64,000 bases of DNA from Achromobacter aloeverae (GTDB lineage: Bacteria > Pseudomonadota > Gammaproteobacteria > Burkholderiales > Burkholderiaceae_B): positions 310,001-374,000 of the forward strand of contig NZ_PYAL01000006.1 of the NCBI RefSeq assembly GCF_004121055.1, written 5' to 3'. Of the stretch, positions 1-8,411 are shown in pieces. Below the pieces are notes generated by a model that did not search any database, was not told where the DNA came from, and saw nothing but the letters and a program-made list of their open reading frames with translations. How positions within the stretch are numbered: the stretch's first letter is position 1; each line of letters starts with the position of its first letter. Position numbers and translations under genes: made by a program.

Positions 1-433
1 TGAGCCTGAGGATCGCGTTGTGGAACTCGCGGTTCTCTTCGGAGAAGGGGCGTTGCGTATCCTGCTTGCCCGCCGCGATCCTGCGCAGGGTGGCCGCTTC
101 GTCAAGATGAACGTCGGCGCGGAAGTGTTCCGCGGCCAGGCTGGCCGCCAGCCCTTCCAGCGACTGCCGGATACGGAAGACGTTGAGGATTTCGCGCGAG
201 GTGAAGCGCTTCACCAGCGCGCCCCGGTTCGGCACGAAGTCGACCACGCCCTCGGTGGCCAATCGCCTCAGGGCCTCGCGGACGGGGCCGCGGCTGACGC
301 CATATTCGCGCGTGAGATCGGCCTCGATGAGGCGCTGGCCCGGCGCGTAGCGTCCCTCCTGGACCGCCTGGCGCAGCCGGTCGAACAACTGGTCGACGGT
401 GGTGCCGCTGCGGCGCTGGACGGTAACCGTCAT
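1..433 (-). CDS. GntR-family regulator, FCD-type (3' end beyond window)
   Basis: The first 144 codons are present and the C-terminal part lies outside the window. The N-terminal winged helix-turn-helix is clear (about residues 10-75), with the family pattern LIEADLTREYGVSRGPVREAL followed by a GALVKRF wing at about 70-77. The following helices (IRQSLEGLAASLA) look like the start of an FCD ligand-binding domain. Such proteins usually repress catabolic or transport genes and are released by an organic acid. It starts 2 bases after the stop of the upstream permease gene, so the two are probably co-transcribed, with the regulator second. The ligand cannot be told from the sequence. Confidence 0.85.
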   Translation of the reverse strand, partial: MTVTVQRRSGTTVDQLFDRLRQAVQEGRYAPGQRLIEADLTREYGVSRGPVREALRRLATEGVVDFVPNRGALVKRFTSREILNVFRIRQSLEGLAASLAAEHFRADVHLDEAATLRRIAAGKQDTQRPFSEENREFHNAILRL

Positions 434-435
434 CG

Positions 436-1521
436 TCAGAATCCCAACGCGATGGCCAGCCCCGCGGCGGCCAGTGCAATGACCAGCACGCCCGCGACCA
501 GGGTGGCGAGTTCGGCGGCCCGGAAAGAGCGGGCGACCATGGCCAGGGAGGGCAGGCTGACCGGCGGCAGCGTCATGAGCAGCGCGGCGGCGGGGCCGGC
601 GGCGATGCCCAGCGAGAGCATGGCCTGCACGATGGGCACCTCGCCGGCAGTGGGAATGACGAATAGCAGTCCCGCCACCGCCAGGCCGACGATCCACGGC
701 AGCTCGTTGCCGATGCCGGCATCGACGTGGGGAAAGAGCCAGGCGCGGGCCGCGCCCAGCAGCAGGACCAGGACGATGTATTCGGGAATCAAACGCAGCG
801 CCATGCGCACGAACAGGCGCAGCCAGCGCGCGAAGGGATGCATACCGTCTTCGCCGCCGTTGCCGTCAGCGGCGCCCGCCTGCATGGCCCGGGCCTGTGC
901 CTCGTCGAAGCCGCGCGTTTCGCCGCGGCTCATGCGATTGATCAGCCAGCCCAGGCCGAACACCATGACGATGCCCAGCGCCAGGCGCAGTCCGGTCCAT
1001 TTCCAGCCCAGGACGAAGCCCATGAAGACCAGCGTGGCGGGATTGAGCATGGTATTGCCCAGCCAGAAGGCGACAGCGCTGCCGGGCGCGGCCTGGCAGC
1101 GCCGCAAGCCGGCCACCACCGGCGCGGCGCAACAGGTGCACATCATGCCGGGCAGGGACAGCAGGCCGCCGGCGACGACGCTGCCCAGCCCCGTGCCGCC
1201 CAGGGCCCGTACGATCCAGCGGCGCGGCAGCAGCGCCTGCACGGCCGAACCCAGCAAGAGGCCCAGCACCATGGCTTGCCAGATGGCCTTGCCATAGGCC
1301 AGGGCATAGTTCAGGGCGGCCGCCAGCGACGGCGCCGGCGGCGCGGCGTCGGCGCCCATCAGGATGGACGCGCCGATGGAGTGGTTCTCCGCCGCCACGA
1401 AGGCGCGCTGGTAATAGGGCGACCATTTCACATAGAACAGGCCCGCGACGGCGAGCAGGACGAAGACAGCGATACCCAGTCCGGGATGGACGGCACGGCG
1501 TTGGTCGGAGGTAGTGGTCAT
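436..1521 (-). CDS. ArsP/YraQ-type membrane permease (DUF318)
   Basis: A 361-residue inner-membrane protein with about eight hydrophobic segments. It carries the hallmark of the DUF318/ArsP_1 permease family: a Pro-Gly-Met-Met-Cys-Thr-Cys-Cys-Ala-Ala-Pro stretch near residue 125, followed by a Gly/Asn-rich helix (FWLGNTMLNPATLVF). Known relatives export organo-arsenicals or are uncharacterised (YraQ). The doubled cysteine cluster suggests a soft-metal or metalloid ligand, but this is inference. A loop of about 25 hydrophilic residues splits the two membrane halves. It ends 2 bases before the GntR gene, which probably regulates it. Confidence 0.8.
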   Translation of the reverse strand: MTTTSDQRRAVHPGLGIAVFVLLAVAGLFYVKWSPYYQRAFVAAENHSIGASILMGADAAPPAPSLAAALNYALAYGKAIWQAMVLGLLLGSAVQALLPRRWIVRALGGTGLGSVVAGGLLSLPGMMCTCCAAPVVAGLRRCQAAPGSAVAFWLGNTMLNPATLVFMGFVLGWKWTGLRLALGIVMVFGLGWLINRMSRGETRGFDEAQARAMQAGAADGNGGEDGMHPFARWLRLFVRMALRLIPEYIVLVLLLGAARAWLFPHVDAGIGNELPWIVGLAVAGLLFVIPTAGEVPIVQAMLSLGIAAGPAAALLMTLPPVSLPSLAMVARSFRAAELATLVAGVLVIALAAAGLAIALGF

Positions 1522-1727
1522 GGTGGGAAATCGGTGGCCAGGATGGGGCTAATCCGTCCGAAGCATGGACCGGCCGGACGCCCGCTGGCATTGTAAACAT
1601 GTCGCCCGGGCCAGACCGCGCTTGCCGGCGGTATCCAATAATCGTAACCATGTGCATTTGTGCGGGATCTTGCCCCGTGGCGCGGCTACCATTCGCCGTA
1701 CCGTTCAACGTATGGAGGAGCAAGCTC

Positions 1728-2111
1728 ATGGGCATTTTTTCCACGATACTCGCGAAGATCTTCCCGTCGGATCATCCGGCCAATACGGAAGCCCCGGCGG
1801 CAAGCGGCGGCGCGTCGGCGCCCGCGGCCGCGCCGGCCGGCGCCAGCCTGCCTCCCGTCGATGTGGAGGCCATCCTCGCCGCCAAGCAGGCCAGCAGCGG
1901 GCAAACGCTCAATTGGAAGACGTCCATCGTCGACCTGATGAAGCTGCTGGGCCTGGACAGCAGCCTCGCGGCACGCAAGACCCTGGCGGGCGAGCTGGGC
2001 TACACGGGCAACACGGACGATTCGGCGGCCATGAATATCTGGCTGCATAAGGCCGTGATGACCAAGCTGGCCGAAAACGGCGGCAAGGTGCCGGACGACC
2101 TGAAGAACTGA
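1728..2111 (+). CDS. DUF3597-family small protein
   Basis: A 127-residue soluble protein of the DUF3597 family, whose function is unknown. It begins MGIFSTILAKIF and has an Ala/Pro-rich linker at about residues 20-42. The conserved C-terminal domain (about 43-127) contains the family phrase WKTSIVDLMKLLGLDSS and ends KLAENGGKVPDDLKN. I chose the ATG at 1728 because a GGAGGAG ribosome site lies 8 bases upstream and the family always starts at MGIF. The open frame continues upstream but without homology. The 206 bases between it and the divergent permease gene must hold promoters for both. Confidence 0.85.
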   Translation: MGIFSTILAKIFPSDHPANTEAPAASGGASAPAAAPAGASLPPVDVEAILAAKQASSGQTLNWKTSIVDLMKLLGLDSSLAARKTLAGELGYTGNTDDSAAMNIWLHKAVMTKLAENGGKVPDDLKN

Positions 2112-2241
2112 GCGTCCAGGCAGTGCATCCCGCGCCGCATCTTGCGGCGCATCTTCGACGGCGGCCGCATTCCCGTGCGGCTGCCCTCTTGCGACAACCG
2201 CGCTACGCGGACGTCGTGGTCGTTGGACCAGGAGGCCCATC

Positions 2242-2802
2242 ATGGGTTTCGATCTCGGCAACCTGCTTTCCCAGTTCGTCAATGCGGCCAACGGCAATAA
2301 CGCCAACGCCGCGCCCCCGGCCGGCGACGTGTCCGACCATTTCGACCAGGCGGCCCAGAACGCGCCGTCCGATCTCTTGAGCCAGGGCCTGGCCGCGATG
2401 CTGCGGTCCGACCAGACGCCGCCGTTCGCGCAAGCCGCGGCGCAGATGTTCGGCCAGGCCAATCCGAACCAGCAGGCCGGCATGCTCAACCAGCTGTTGA
2501 GCGGCATGGGGCCCGCGGTGCTGGCCTCGCTCATGAGCGGCGCCGCCGGCAGCGGGCTGGCTTCCCTTCTTGGCCAGGCGGCGCCGCGGGACGGTGGCAA
2601 GCCGACCCTCACGCCTGAACAGGCGTCCACCGTCACGCCCGATCAAGTGGCGCAGATCGCCAGCCATGCCGAGCAGCAGAATCCGGACATCATCGAGCAC
2701 ATGAGCGCGTTCTATGCCGAACACGCCAGCCTCATCAAGACGCTGGGCGGCGCCGCGTTGACCGTGGCGCTGGCGAAGATGGCCGAGACCCACCGCGGCT
2801 GA
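2242..2802 (+). CDS. Uncharacterised Ala/Gln-rich protein
   Basis: A 186-residue protein with a good AGGAGG ribosome site. I do not recognise a named family. It has amphipathic helices at the start (MGFDLGNLLSQFVNA), a glycine-rich hydrophobic middle (MGPAVLASLMSGAAGSGL, about 92-109) resembling the DUF937/YidB group, and a helical C-terminus. There is no signal peptide. It follows the DUF3597 gene by 130 bases on the same strand, and proteins of both kinds are often small soluble stress-type proteins. Its last 68 bases overlap, tail to tail, the coding end of the LysR gene on the other strand. Confidence 0.65.
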   Translation: MGFDLGNLLSQFVNAANGNNANAAPPAGDVSDHFDQAAQNAPSDLLSQGLAAMLRSDQTPPFAQAAAQMFGQANPNQQAGMLNQLLSGMGPAVLASLMSGAAGSGLASLLGQAAPRDGGKPTLTPEQASTVTPDQVAQIASHAEQQNPDIIEHMSAFYAEHASLIKTLGGAALTVALAKMAETHRG

Positions 2803-3802
2803 TTTTCTCCCGGCTGGCCTTCTCTTGGTTTTTTTCGCGGCCGCCCCGCGCGGGGCTCGCCGCGGCGACGGCGTCCGGCGTCGTTTCGTGCAACAAGTGC
2901 ACGAAATGGCCCGCCGCGGCGCTGAGCGGCCGATTGCGCGGCACGATGCTGCCGAACGCGGTGAGCGCATTGTCTATCGTGTAGGGCAGGATGGCCAGCA
3001 GGCCGTGTCGCGCATAGCGGCTCGCCACCGATTCCGGAATCACGCCCAGCATGGCGGACTTCATCACCAGGTTGGTGGTGGTCAGGATGGACGCCGATTC
3101 GATCAGCCCCTTGGGCGTCTCGTGGCCGTGGGCGCGGAATTCCTGTTCCATGACATCGCGCATGGGGCTGCCATGCGGCTGCAGGATCCAGGGGTAGGCC
3201 TGCATGGCTTCGAAGGTGGCGCGCTTGCGGCGGACCAGCGGATGGTCGACGGCCGCGATGACGGACAAGGCCTCCTCGCCGATGGGACGGAATACATAGT
3301 CGCGCTGGGATAGCGTCACCATGCGGCCGATCACCACGTCCAGCCGCCCCTCGTCCAACTGCTTGATCAGCAGGTCGCTGGTGCCGGTGGATATCTCCAC
3401 GGCCAGCAGCGGGTAGGTCTGCTTCAGCCGTAGCAGGGCGTCGGTGAGGTGGCCGGGAGACGCGGCCATGATGCTGCCGATGAACAGCTTGCCCGCGCTG
3501 CCCAGGCGCAGCTCCTCCAGTTCGCGTCCGAGCGAGGAGACCGTGCCGCGCATGCCGCGGAAATACCCCATCACGCATTCGCCGGCGGCCGCCAGCACCA
3601 GGCCCCGGCCCACCCGTTCGAACAGCGGCTGGCCGATCGCCAGTTCCAGCTCGTGCAGCATCTTGCTGGCGGCCGATTGGGTCATGTTCAACTGCGCGGC
3701 GGCCGCGCGCAGGGTGCCGCGTTCCTCGATGGTGAGCAGCAGCACGATCTGTCGCATGCGCAGCCGCGTCAGCAATCCGGGCATGTGGGCGAGACGTTCC
3801 AT
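2735..3802 (-). CDS. LysR-family regulator with extended basic tail
   Basis: A 355-residue LysR-type regulator. The winged helix-turn-helix covers about residues 12-70 (AAAAQLNMTQSAASKMLHELE) and the effector-binding domain about 95-300, with the typical IGSIMAASPGHL and LDVVIGRM motifs. It is divergent from the Bug/PdxA2/enolase operon starting at 3936 and probably controls it, with a sugar-acid intermediate as likely effector. Family members are about 300 residues long. Here an extra tail of about 50 Arg/Lys/Ser-rich residues runs into the end of the convergent gene, as if the original stop had been lost. Confidence 0.85.
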   Translation of the reverse strand: MERLAHMPGLLTRLRMRQIVLLLTIEERGTLRAAAAQLNMTQSAASKMLHELELAIGQPLFERVGRGLVLAAAGECVMGYFRGMRGTVSSLGRELEELRLGSAGKLFIGSIMAASPGHLTDALLRLKQTYPLLAVEISTGTSDLLIKQLDEGRLDVVIGRMVTLSQRDYVFRPIGEEALSVIAAVDHPLVRRKRATFEAMQAYPWILQPHGSPMRDVMEQEFRAHGHETPKGLIESASILTTTNLVMKSAMLGVIPESVASRYARHGLLAILPYTIDNALTAFGSIVPRNRPLSAAAGHFVHLLHETTPDAVAAASPARGGREKNQEKASREKISRGGSRPSSPAPRSTRRRPAS

Positions 3803-3836
3803 GATTGATCGCCTGTGGTGAACGGTTGGTTCGAAA

Positions 3837-3854
3837 GTTTCATTTTACGGAAAC
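3837..3854. promoter_or_regulatory. Candidate LysR operator
   Basis: An interrupted palindrome GTTTC-N8-GAAAC lies in the 133-base gap between the LysR gene and the divergent Bug gene. A second small palindrome (GAAGCTTC) follows a few bases later. Inverted repeats of this size between a LysR gene and its divergent target are normally the regulator's binding site. The assignment rests on position and symmetry only. Confidence 0.35.
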
Positions 3855-3935
3855 AGCGAAGCTTCTTAAGATGGGCGCACAAAAACAGGCGTCCGCGTCA
3901 TGGCGCGGACGCCCATCGGAACGAGGAGACCATCC

Positions 3936-4940
3936 ATGAAAACTCGTCTGCTGGCCGCGCTGGGCGCGGTGGCGTTCTGCCTGGCGGCGCAGGCCCAGGT
4001 CCAGGCACAGGGCCAGACCCAGGGGCCGGCCCAGGGCCCGGCCTTGAATTGGCCGACCAAGCCCCTGCGCCTGCTGGTGGGGTCGGCCCCCGGCGGCGGC
4101 ACCGACGCCATGGCGCGTGCCGTGGCCGACAAGCTGGGTCCCTTGCTCAAGCAAAGCGTGGTGGTGGAGAACAAGCCGGGGGCGTCGAACACCCTGGCCG
4201 CCGACCTGACCGCCAAGTCCACGGACGGCCATACCCTGGTGATGGGCGTCTCCACCGCGCACGCCATCGCGCCGCACCTGCTCAAGCTGGGGTACGACAA
4301 CGACCGCGACCTGGTGCCGGTGGCGTTCGTCGGCGCGGTGCCCAATGTGCTGGTGGTCAACAACGACCTGCCGGTCAAGTCCGTGCAGGACCTCATCGCA
4401 TTGCTCAAGCGCAAGCCGGGCGAGTTGAACTACGCGAGCAGCGGGGCGGGCAGTACGCAGCACATCGCCGCCGAGCTGTTCAAGGACGCCACCGGCGTTT
4501 CGATGACCCATGTTCCCTATCGCGGCAGCGGCCCGGCCATCGTCGACCTGATGGGAGGGCAGGTGCAGATGACGTTCGAGACCGCGTCGTCCGTGATCCC
4601 ACACATCAAGAGCGGCAAGCTGCGCGCGCTGGCGGTGTTGAGCGCCCGCCGCAATCCGCAGATCCCCGATGTGCCGACCATGGCCGAGGCCGGCGTGCCG
4701 GGCCTGGAGATGAGCGCCTGGTATGGCATCTACATGCCGGGCACCACGCCCCCGGCCATCCAGCGGCGCCTGCACGACGCCGTCAACGAGGTGCTGGCCA
4801 TGCCTGAAACGCGCAAGCGCCTGGAAGCCATAGGCGCCGATATCACCCCGATGACGCAGGCGCAGTTCATCCAGTTTCAGCAGGCGGAGAACCAGCGCTA
4901 CGCCGCCATCATCAAGAAGAACCATATCTCCGTGGAATGA
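3936..4940 (+). CDS. Bug-type (TctC-like) periplasmic receptor
   Basis: A 334-residue exported solute receptor of the tripartite tricarboxylate transporter type. Residues 1-25 form a signal peptide (LLAALGAVAFCLAAQAQ), followed by a Gln/Gly-rich spacer and the mature fold starting WPTKPLRLLVGSAPGGGTD. Family landmarks present are VVVENKPGA, HVPYRGSGPAIVDLMGGQ and VPTMAEAGVPG. Bug proteins bind small carboxylates between two lobes. I chose the ATG at 3936 because GAGGAG precedes it and it begins the signal peptide. It is the first gene of the sugar-acid operon and ends 3 bases before the PdxA2-like gene. No membrane TctA/TctB partner is in the window. Confidence 0.93.
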   Translation: MKTRLLAALGAVAFCLAAQAQVQAQGQTQGPAQGPALNWPTKPLRLLVGSAPGGGTDAMARAVADKLGPLLKQSVVVENKPGASNTLAADLTAKSTDGHTLVMGVSTAHAIAPHLLKLGYDNDRDLVPVAFVGAVPNVLVVNNDLPVKSVQDLIALLKRKPGELNYASSGAGSTQHIAAELFKDATGVSMTHVPYRGSGPAIVDLMGGQVQMTFETASSVIPHIKSGKLRALAVLSARRNPQIPDVPTMAEAGVPGLEMSAWYGIYMPGTTPPAIQRRLHDAVNEVLAMPETRKRLEAIGADITPMTQAQFIQFQQAENQRYAAIIKKNHISVE

Positions 4941-4943
4941 CCC

Positions 4944-6026
4944 ATGCAGACCCGGCAAGCGCCCATGCAACAAGATCCCATGCAACAAGAAACCCTGCAA
5001 AACAGGCCCGGGCAACGCAAGCCTGTTGTCGCGCTGACGCTGGGCGACCCCGCGGGCGTCGGCCCCGAGCTCATCGCCCGGCTGCTGGCCCTGCCGCAAG
5101 CCTGCGCCCGCGCCAATATCGTCCTGGTCGGCGACCCCTGGCTGTGGCAGGCGGGGCAGCGCGTGGCCGGCGTGACGGTGGCCACCCGCGCCGTGCCAGG
5201 CTTCGGGGCCGTGCGCGACCGCGTCGATACGCACTTGCCCGCCCTGCTGGCCATGGAGACGGTGCGGGAAGATGAAGTGACCGTGGGGCAGGCCGGGGCG
5301 CCGGGAGGCGCTTCCGTGCTGCGCGTGCTGGACGCCTGCATGGACGCCGCGTTGGCGGGGATGGCGGACGCGATCTGCTTCGCGCCCCTGAACAAGCACG
5401 CCATGAAGCTGGGCGGCCTGCGGCATGGCGACGAACTGCATCACTTTGCCCAGTACCTGGGCGTGACCGGCTACTTCTGCGAGTTCAATACGCTGGGAAC
5501 GCTGTGGACTTCGCGGGTATCGTCCCACATCCCGCTCAAGGACGCGGCCGCCGCGCTGAGCGTGGACGGCATCAAGGACGCCGCGCGGCTGATATACCGC
5601 TCCCTGGTGGCCAACGGCGTCGCGCGGCCGCGCGTGGCCGTCGCCGCGTTCAATCCGCATGGCGGCGACGGCGGCACCTGCGGCCGCGAGGAAGTGGACA
5701 TCATCGAGCCGGCGGTGCGCGCGCTCAATGCCGAGGGGCTGCCCGTGCAAGGGCCGTTTCCTGCCGACACCATCTTCCTGAAGGCGCAGGCCGGCGAATT
5801 CGACGCCATCGTCACCCTGTATCACGACCAGGGCCAGATCGCGCTCAAGCTGCTGGGTTTCTCGCGCGGCGTCACGGTGCAGGGCGGCCTGCCCATTCCC
5901 ATCACCACGCCGGCCCATGGCACGGCCTATGACATCGCCGGCCAGGGCAAGGCCAATGTCGACGCCATGGCGCAGGCGCTATGGATCGCTTGCCGCATGG
6001 GCCTGGCCCATCGCGCGGAGGGCTGA
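4944..6026 (+). CDS. pdxA2: PdxA2-type phospho-sugar-acid dehydrogenase
   Basis: A 360-residue NAD-dependent dehydrogenase of the PdxA family. After about 25 Gln-rich residues the family start is clear ([16 protein letters not shown]). The catalytic region includes [30 protein letters not shown] and the closing [14 protein letters not shown]. Classical PdxA oxidises 4-phosphohydroxythreonine in vitamin B6 synthesis, whereas PdxA2 proteins oxidise 4-phospho-D-threonate or erythronate in sugar-acid catabolism. Placement between a Bug receptor and an enolase-type dehydratase favours the catabolic role. No DUF1537 kinase, the usual partner, is seen nearby, so the phosphorylated substrate is unproven. 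Confidence 0.85.
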   Translation: MQTRQAPMQQDPMQQETLQNRPGQRKPVVALTLGDPAGVGPELIARLLALPQACARANIVLVGDPWLWQAGQRVAGVTVATRAVPGFGAVRDRVDTHLPALLAMETVREDEVTVGQAGAPGGASVLRVLDACMDAALAGMADAICFAPLNKHAMKLGGLRHGDELHHFAQYLGVTGYFCEFNTLGTLWTSRVSSHIPLKDAAAALSVDGIKDAARLIYRSLVANGVARPRVAVAAFNPHGGDGGTCGREEVDIIEPAVRALNAEGLPVQGPFPADTIFLKAQAGEFDAIVTLYHDQGQIALKLLGFSRGVTVQGGLPIPITTPAHGTAYDIAGQGKANVDAMAQALWIACRMGLAHRAEG

Positions 6027-6130
6027 GCGCCGCGCATGTCCCGGCCTTGCCCGTCTCCCCGCGCTTTCCTTTTCGCCCCTTTTTTGCCCCTTTTCTTGTC
6101 CCCCGAGGCCTCCACGCTGGAACTCCGCCC

Positions 6131-7303
6131 ATGAAGATCAAATCCGTCCGCGCCCGCGTTTATGAATGGACCGGCAAGACCGTGCCGCCGCAAGGCAATT
6201 TCTGCTCCAACGCCATGGACCTGCTGTACTCGCCGCAGGAAACCATGAGCACTTTCCGCTTCCATGGCTGGACCGTGGTGGAGGTGGAAACGGACGACGG
6301 CATCGTCGGCCTGGGCAATGTGGCGCTGGCGCCGCGCGTGGCCAAGACCATCATCGACCAGTATCTCGCGCCCCTGGTGACCGGGCAGGATCCCTGGGAC
6401 TACGAATACCTGTGGCAGCGCATGTACCGCGCCACGCTCGCGTGGGGACGCAAGGGCGTGACCATGGCCGCCATTTCCGGCGTCGACCTCGCCATCTGGG
6501 ACATCCTCGGAAAGTCCGTGGGCAAGCCGGTTTTCAAGCTGCTGGGCGGCCGCACCAAGGAGAAGATACCTTGCTACTACTCCAAGCTCTATCGCACGGA
6601 CCTGCGCGCCATGCAGGAGGAGGCGCAGACCTACCTGGACCAGGGCTTCAAGGCCTTCAAGATGCGTTTCGGCTATGGCCCCGCGCATTTGCAGAAGGGC
6701 GTGGTGGAAAACCTGAAGTCGGTGGAAGCGGTGCGGGAAGTCATCGGCTACGACAACGACCTGATGCTGGAGTGCTATATGGGCTGGAACCTGGAGTATG
6801 CCAGGCGCATCCTGCCCAAGCTGGAGAAATTCCAGCCCCGCTGGCTGGAAGAGCCCGTGATCGCCGACGACATCGATGGCTATGCCGAACTGAACCGGCT
6901 GACGTCGATTCCCATCTCCGGCGGCGAACATGAGTTTTCGCTGCACGGCTTCAAGCAATTGCTGGACCGCAGGGCCGTGTCGGTGGTGCAGTACGACACC
7001 AACCGCGTGGGCGGCATTACCGCGGCGCACAAGATCAACGCGCTGTGCGAGGCCTATAGCGTGCCGGTCATTCCCCATGCCGGCCAGATGCACAACTACC
7101 ATCTGACCATGAGCACGCTGGCCTCGCCCATGAGCGAGTATTTCCCCATGTTCGACGTGGAGGTGGGCAACGAGCTGTTCTACTACATCTTCGACGGCGA
7201 ACCGGTGGCAAAGGACGGCTTTCTCGACCTGGACGACAACAAGCCGGGGCTGGGGCTGACGTTGAAGACGGACTATCTGGGCGACTTCAACATCATCGAA
7301 TAA
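6131..7303 (+). CDS. rhmD: L-rhamnonate dehydratase-like enolase-superfamily enzyme
   Basis: A 390-residue mandelate-racemase/enolase-superfamily dehydratase. It has the distinctive residues of the rhamnonate dehydratase subgroup: KMRFGYGP (about 175), LECYMGWNL for metal binding, [17 protein letters not shown], and the catalytic-histidine block [17 protein letters not shown] (about 316-332). Members remove water from a sugar acid to give a 2-keto-3-deoxy acid, which the adjacent DapA-family lyase could then cleave or dehydrate. The start at 6131 follows the family N-terminus [10 protein letters not shown]; the open frame upstream has no homology. The exact sugar acid cannot be read from the sequence. 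Confidence 0.85.
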   Translation: MKIKSVRARVYEWTGKTVPPQGNFCSNAMDLLYSPQETMSTFRFHGWTVVEVETDDGIVGLGNVALAPRVAKTIIDQYLAPLVTGQDPWDYEYLWQRMYRATLAWGRKGVTMAAISGVDLAIWDILGKSVGKPVFKLLGGRTKEKIPCYYSKLYRTDLRAMQEEAQTYLDQGFKAFKMRFGYGPAHLQKGVVENLKSVEAVREVIGYDNDLMLECYMGWNLEYARRILPKLEKFQPRWLEEPVIADDIDGYAELNRLTSIPISGGEHEFSLHGFKQLLDRRAVSVVQYDTNRVGGITAAHKINALCEAYSVPVIPHAGQMHNYHLTMSTLASPMSEYFPMFDVEVGNELFYYIFDGEPVAKDGFLDLDDNKPGLGLTLKTDYLGDFNIIE

Positions 7304-7341
7304 CCCTCGATCGAACATCCAGCAAACAGGGAGCAAGCCCC

Positions 7342-8271
7342 ATGACGACGACGCGAACGCCGCGCTATCGCGGCATTTTTCCGGTCGTGCCCACGACCTT
7401 CACCGAAATCGGCGACCTGGACCTCGCCAGCCAGAAGCGGGCGGTCGACTTCATGATCGACTCGGGGGTGGACGGCCTGTGCATCCTGGCCAATTTCTCG
7501 GAACAATTCGTCCTCGCCGACGACGAGCGGGAGGTGCTGTCGCGCACCATACTCGAACACGTGGCCGGGCGCGTGCCCGTGATCGTGACGACCACGCATT
7601 TCAGCACCCGCGTCTGCGCCGAGCGCAGCCGGCGCGCGCAGGAGATGGGCGCGGCCATGGTGATGATCATGCCGCCGTACCACGGCGCGACCATACGGGC
7701 GCCGGAGGACCAGGTCGTGGGTTTCTACCAGCGCATCTCCGACGCGATCGACATTCCCATCATGATCCAGGACGCGCCGGTCAGCGGCACCCCGCTGTCC
7801 GCGCCGCTGCTGGCGCGCATGGCGCGCGACATCGCCCAGGTGTCGTATTTCAAGATCGAGACCGCGGGCGCGGCCACGAAGCTGCGCGACCTGATCGCCC
7901 TGGGCGGCGAGGCCATCGAGGGACCGTGGGACGGCGAGGAAGCCATTACCTTGCTGCCGGACCTGGATGCCGGCGCCACCGGCGCCATGACAGGCGGCGG
8001 CTACGCCGACGGCATCCGTCCCATCATCGAGGCGCACCGCGCGGGCCGGCGGGACGAGGCCTGCCGGCTGTACGAGCGCTGGCTGCCGCTGATCAACTAC
8101 GAGAACCGGCAGGGCGGCATCCTTACCGCCAAGGCGCTGATGAAGGCCGGCGGCATCATCGCCTGCGAGGCGCCGCGCCATCCTTTCCCGGCCATGCGCC
8201 CGGAGGTGCGCGCCGGCCTGCTGGAGACGGCGCGGCGCCTGGACCCGCTGGTGTTGCGCTGGCTAGGGTAA
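7342..8271 (+). CDS. DapA-family lyase (keto-deoxy-acid aldolase/dehydratase)
   Basis: A 309-residue TIM-barrel class I lyase of the DapA/NanA family. The N-terminus YRGIFPVVPTTFTE and the mid-barrel tyrosine/lysine region are recognisable; the Schiff-base lysine is probably in YFKIETAG near residue 172. The GVDGLCILANFSEQF segment replaces the usual G-x-x-GE-x-x-x-L phosphate/carboxylate loop, so it is not a housekeeping dihydrodipicolinate synthase. Directly downstream of a rhamnonate-dehydratase-like gene (38-base gap), it most plausibly processes the 2-keto-3-deoxy sugar acid. Aldolase and dehydratase activities cannot be separated by sequence alone. Confidence 0.83.
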   Translation: MTTTRTPRYRGIFPVVPTTFTEIGDLDLASQKRAVDFMIDSGVDGLCILANFSEQFVLADDEREVLSRTILEHVAGRVPVIVTTTHFSTRVCAERSRRAQEMGAAMVMIMPPYHGATIRAPEDQVVGFYQRISDAIDIPIMIQDAPVSGTPLSAPLLARMARDIAQVSYFKIETAGAATKLRDLIALGGEAIEGPWDGEEAITLLPDLDAGATGAMTGGGYADGIRPIIEAHRAGRRDEACRLYERWLPLINYENRQGGILTAKALMKAGGIIACEAPRHPFPAMRPEVRAGLLETARRLDPLVLRWLG

Positions 8272-8411
8272 GCCATAGCTGCCCCTTGCCCGATTTGGCG
8301 CTACGTTGTGACAAATATGTTTATCGTACAAAGTCCGGTATGCCGCGAGATGCCGGGTCACGACTTTTGGAGCGCAACGTGTAGCAGGCCAACTAGTGCA
8401 AGGGGAAAGCA

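Noticed and set aside
3840-5918. A 692-codon open frame on the minus strand
   Set aside because: It lies exactly opposite the Bug and PdxA2 genes, is His/Gln/Arg-rich as expected for the complement of high-GC codons, and has no family features.
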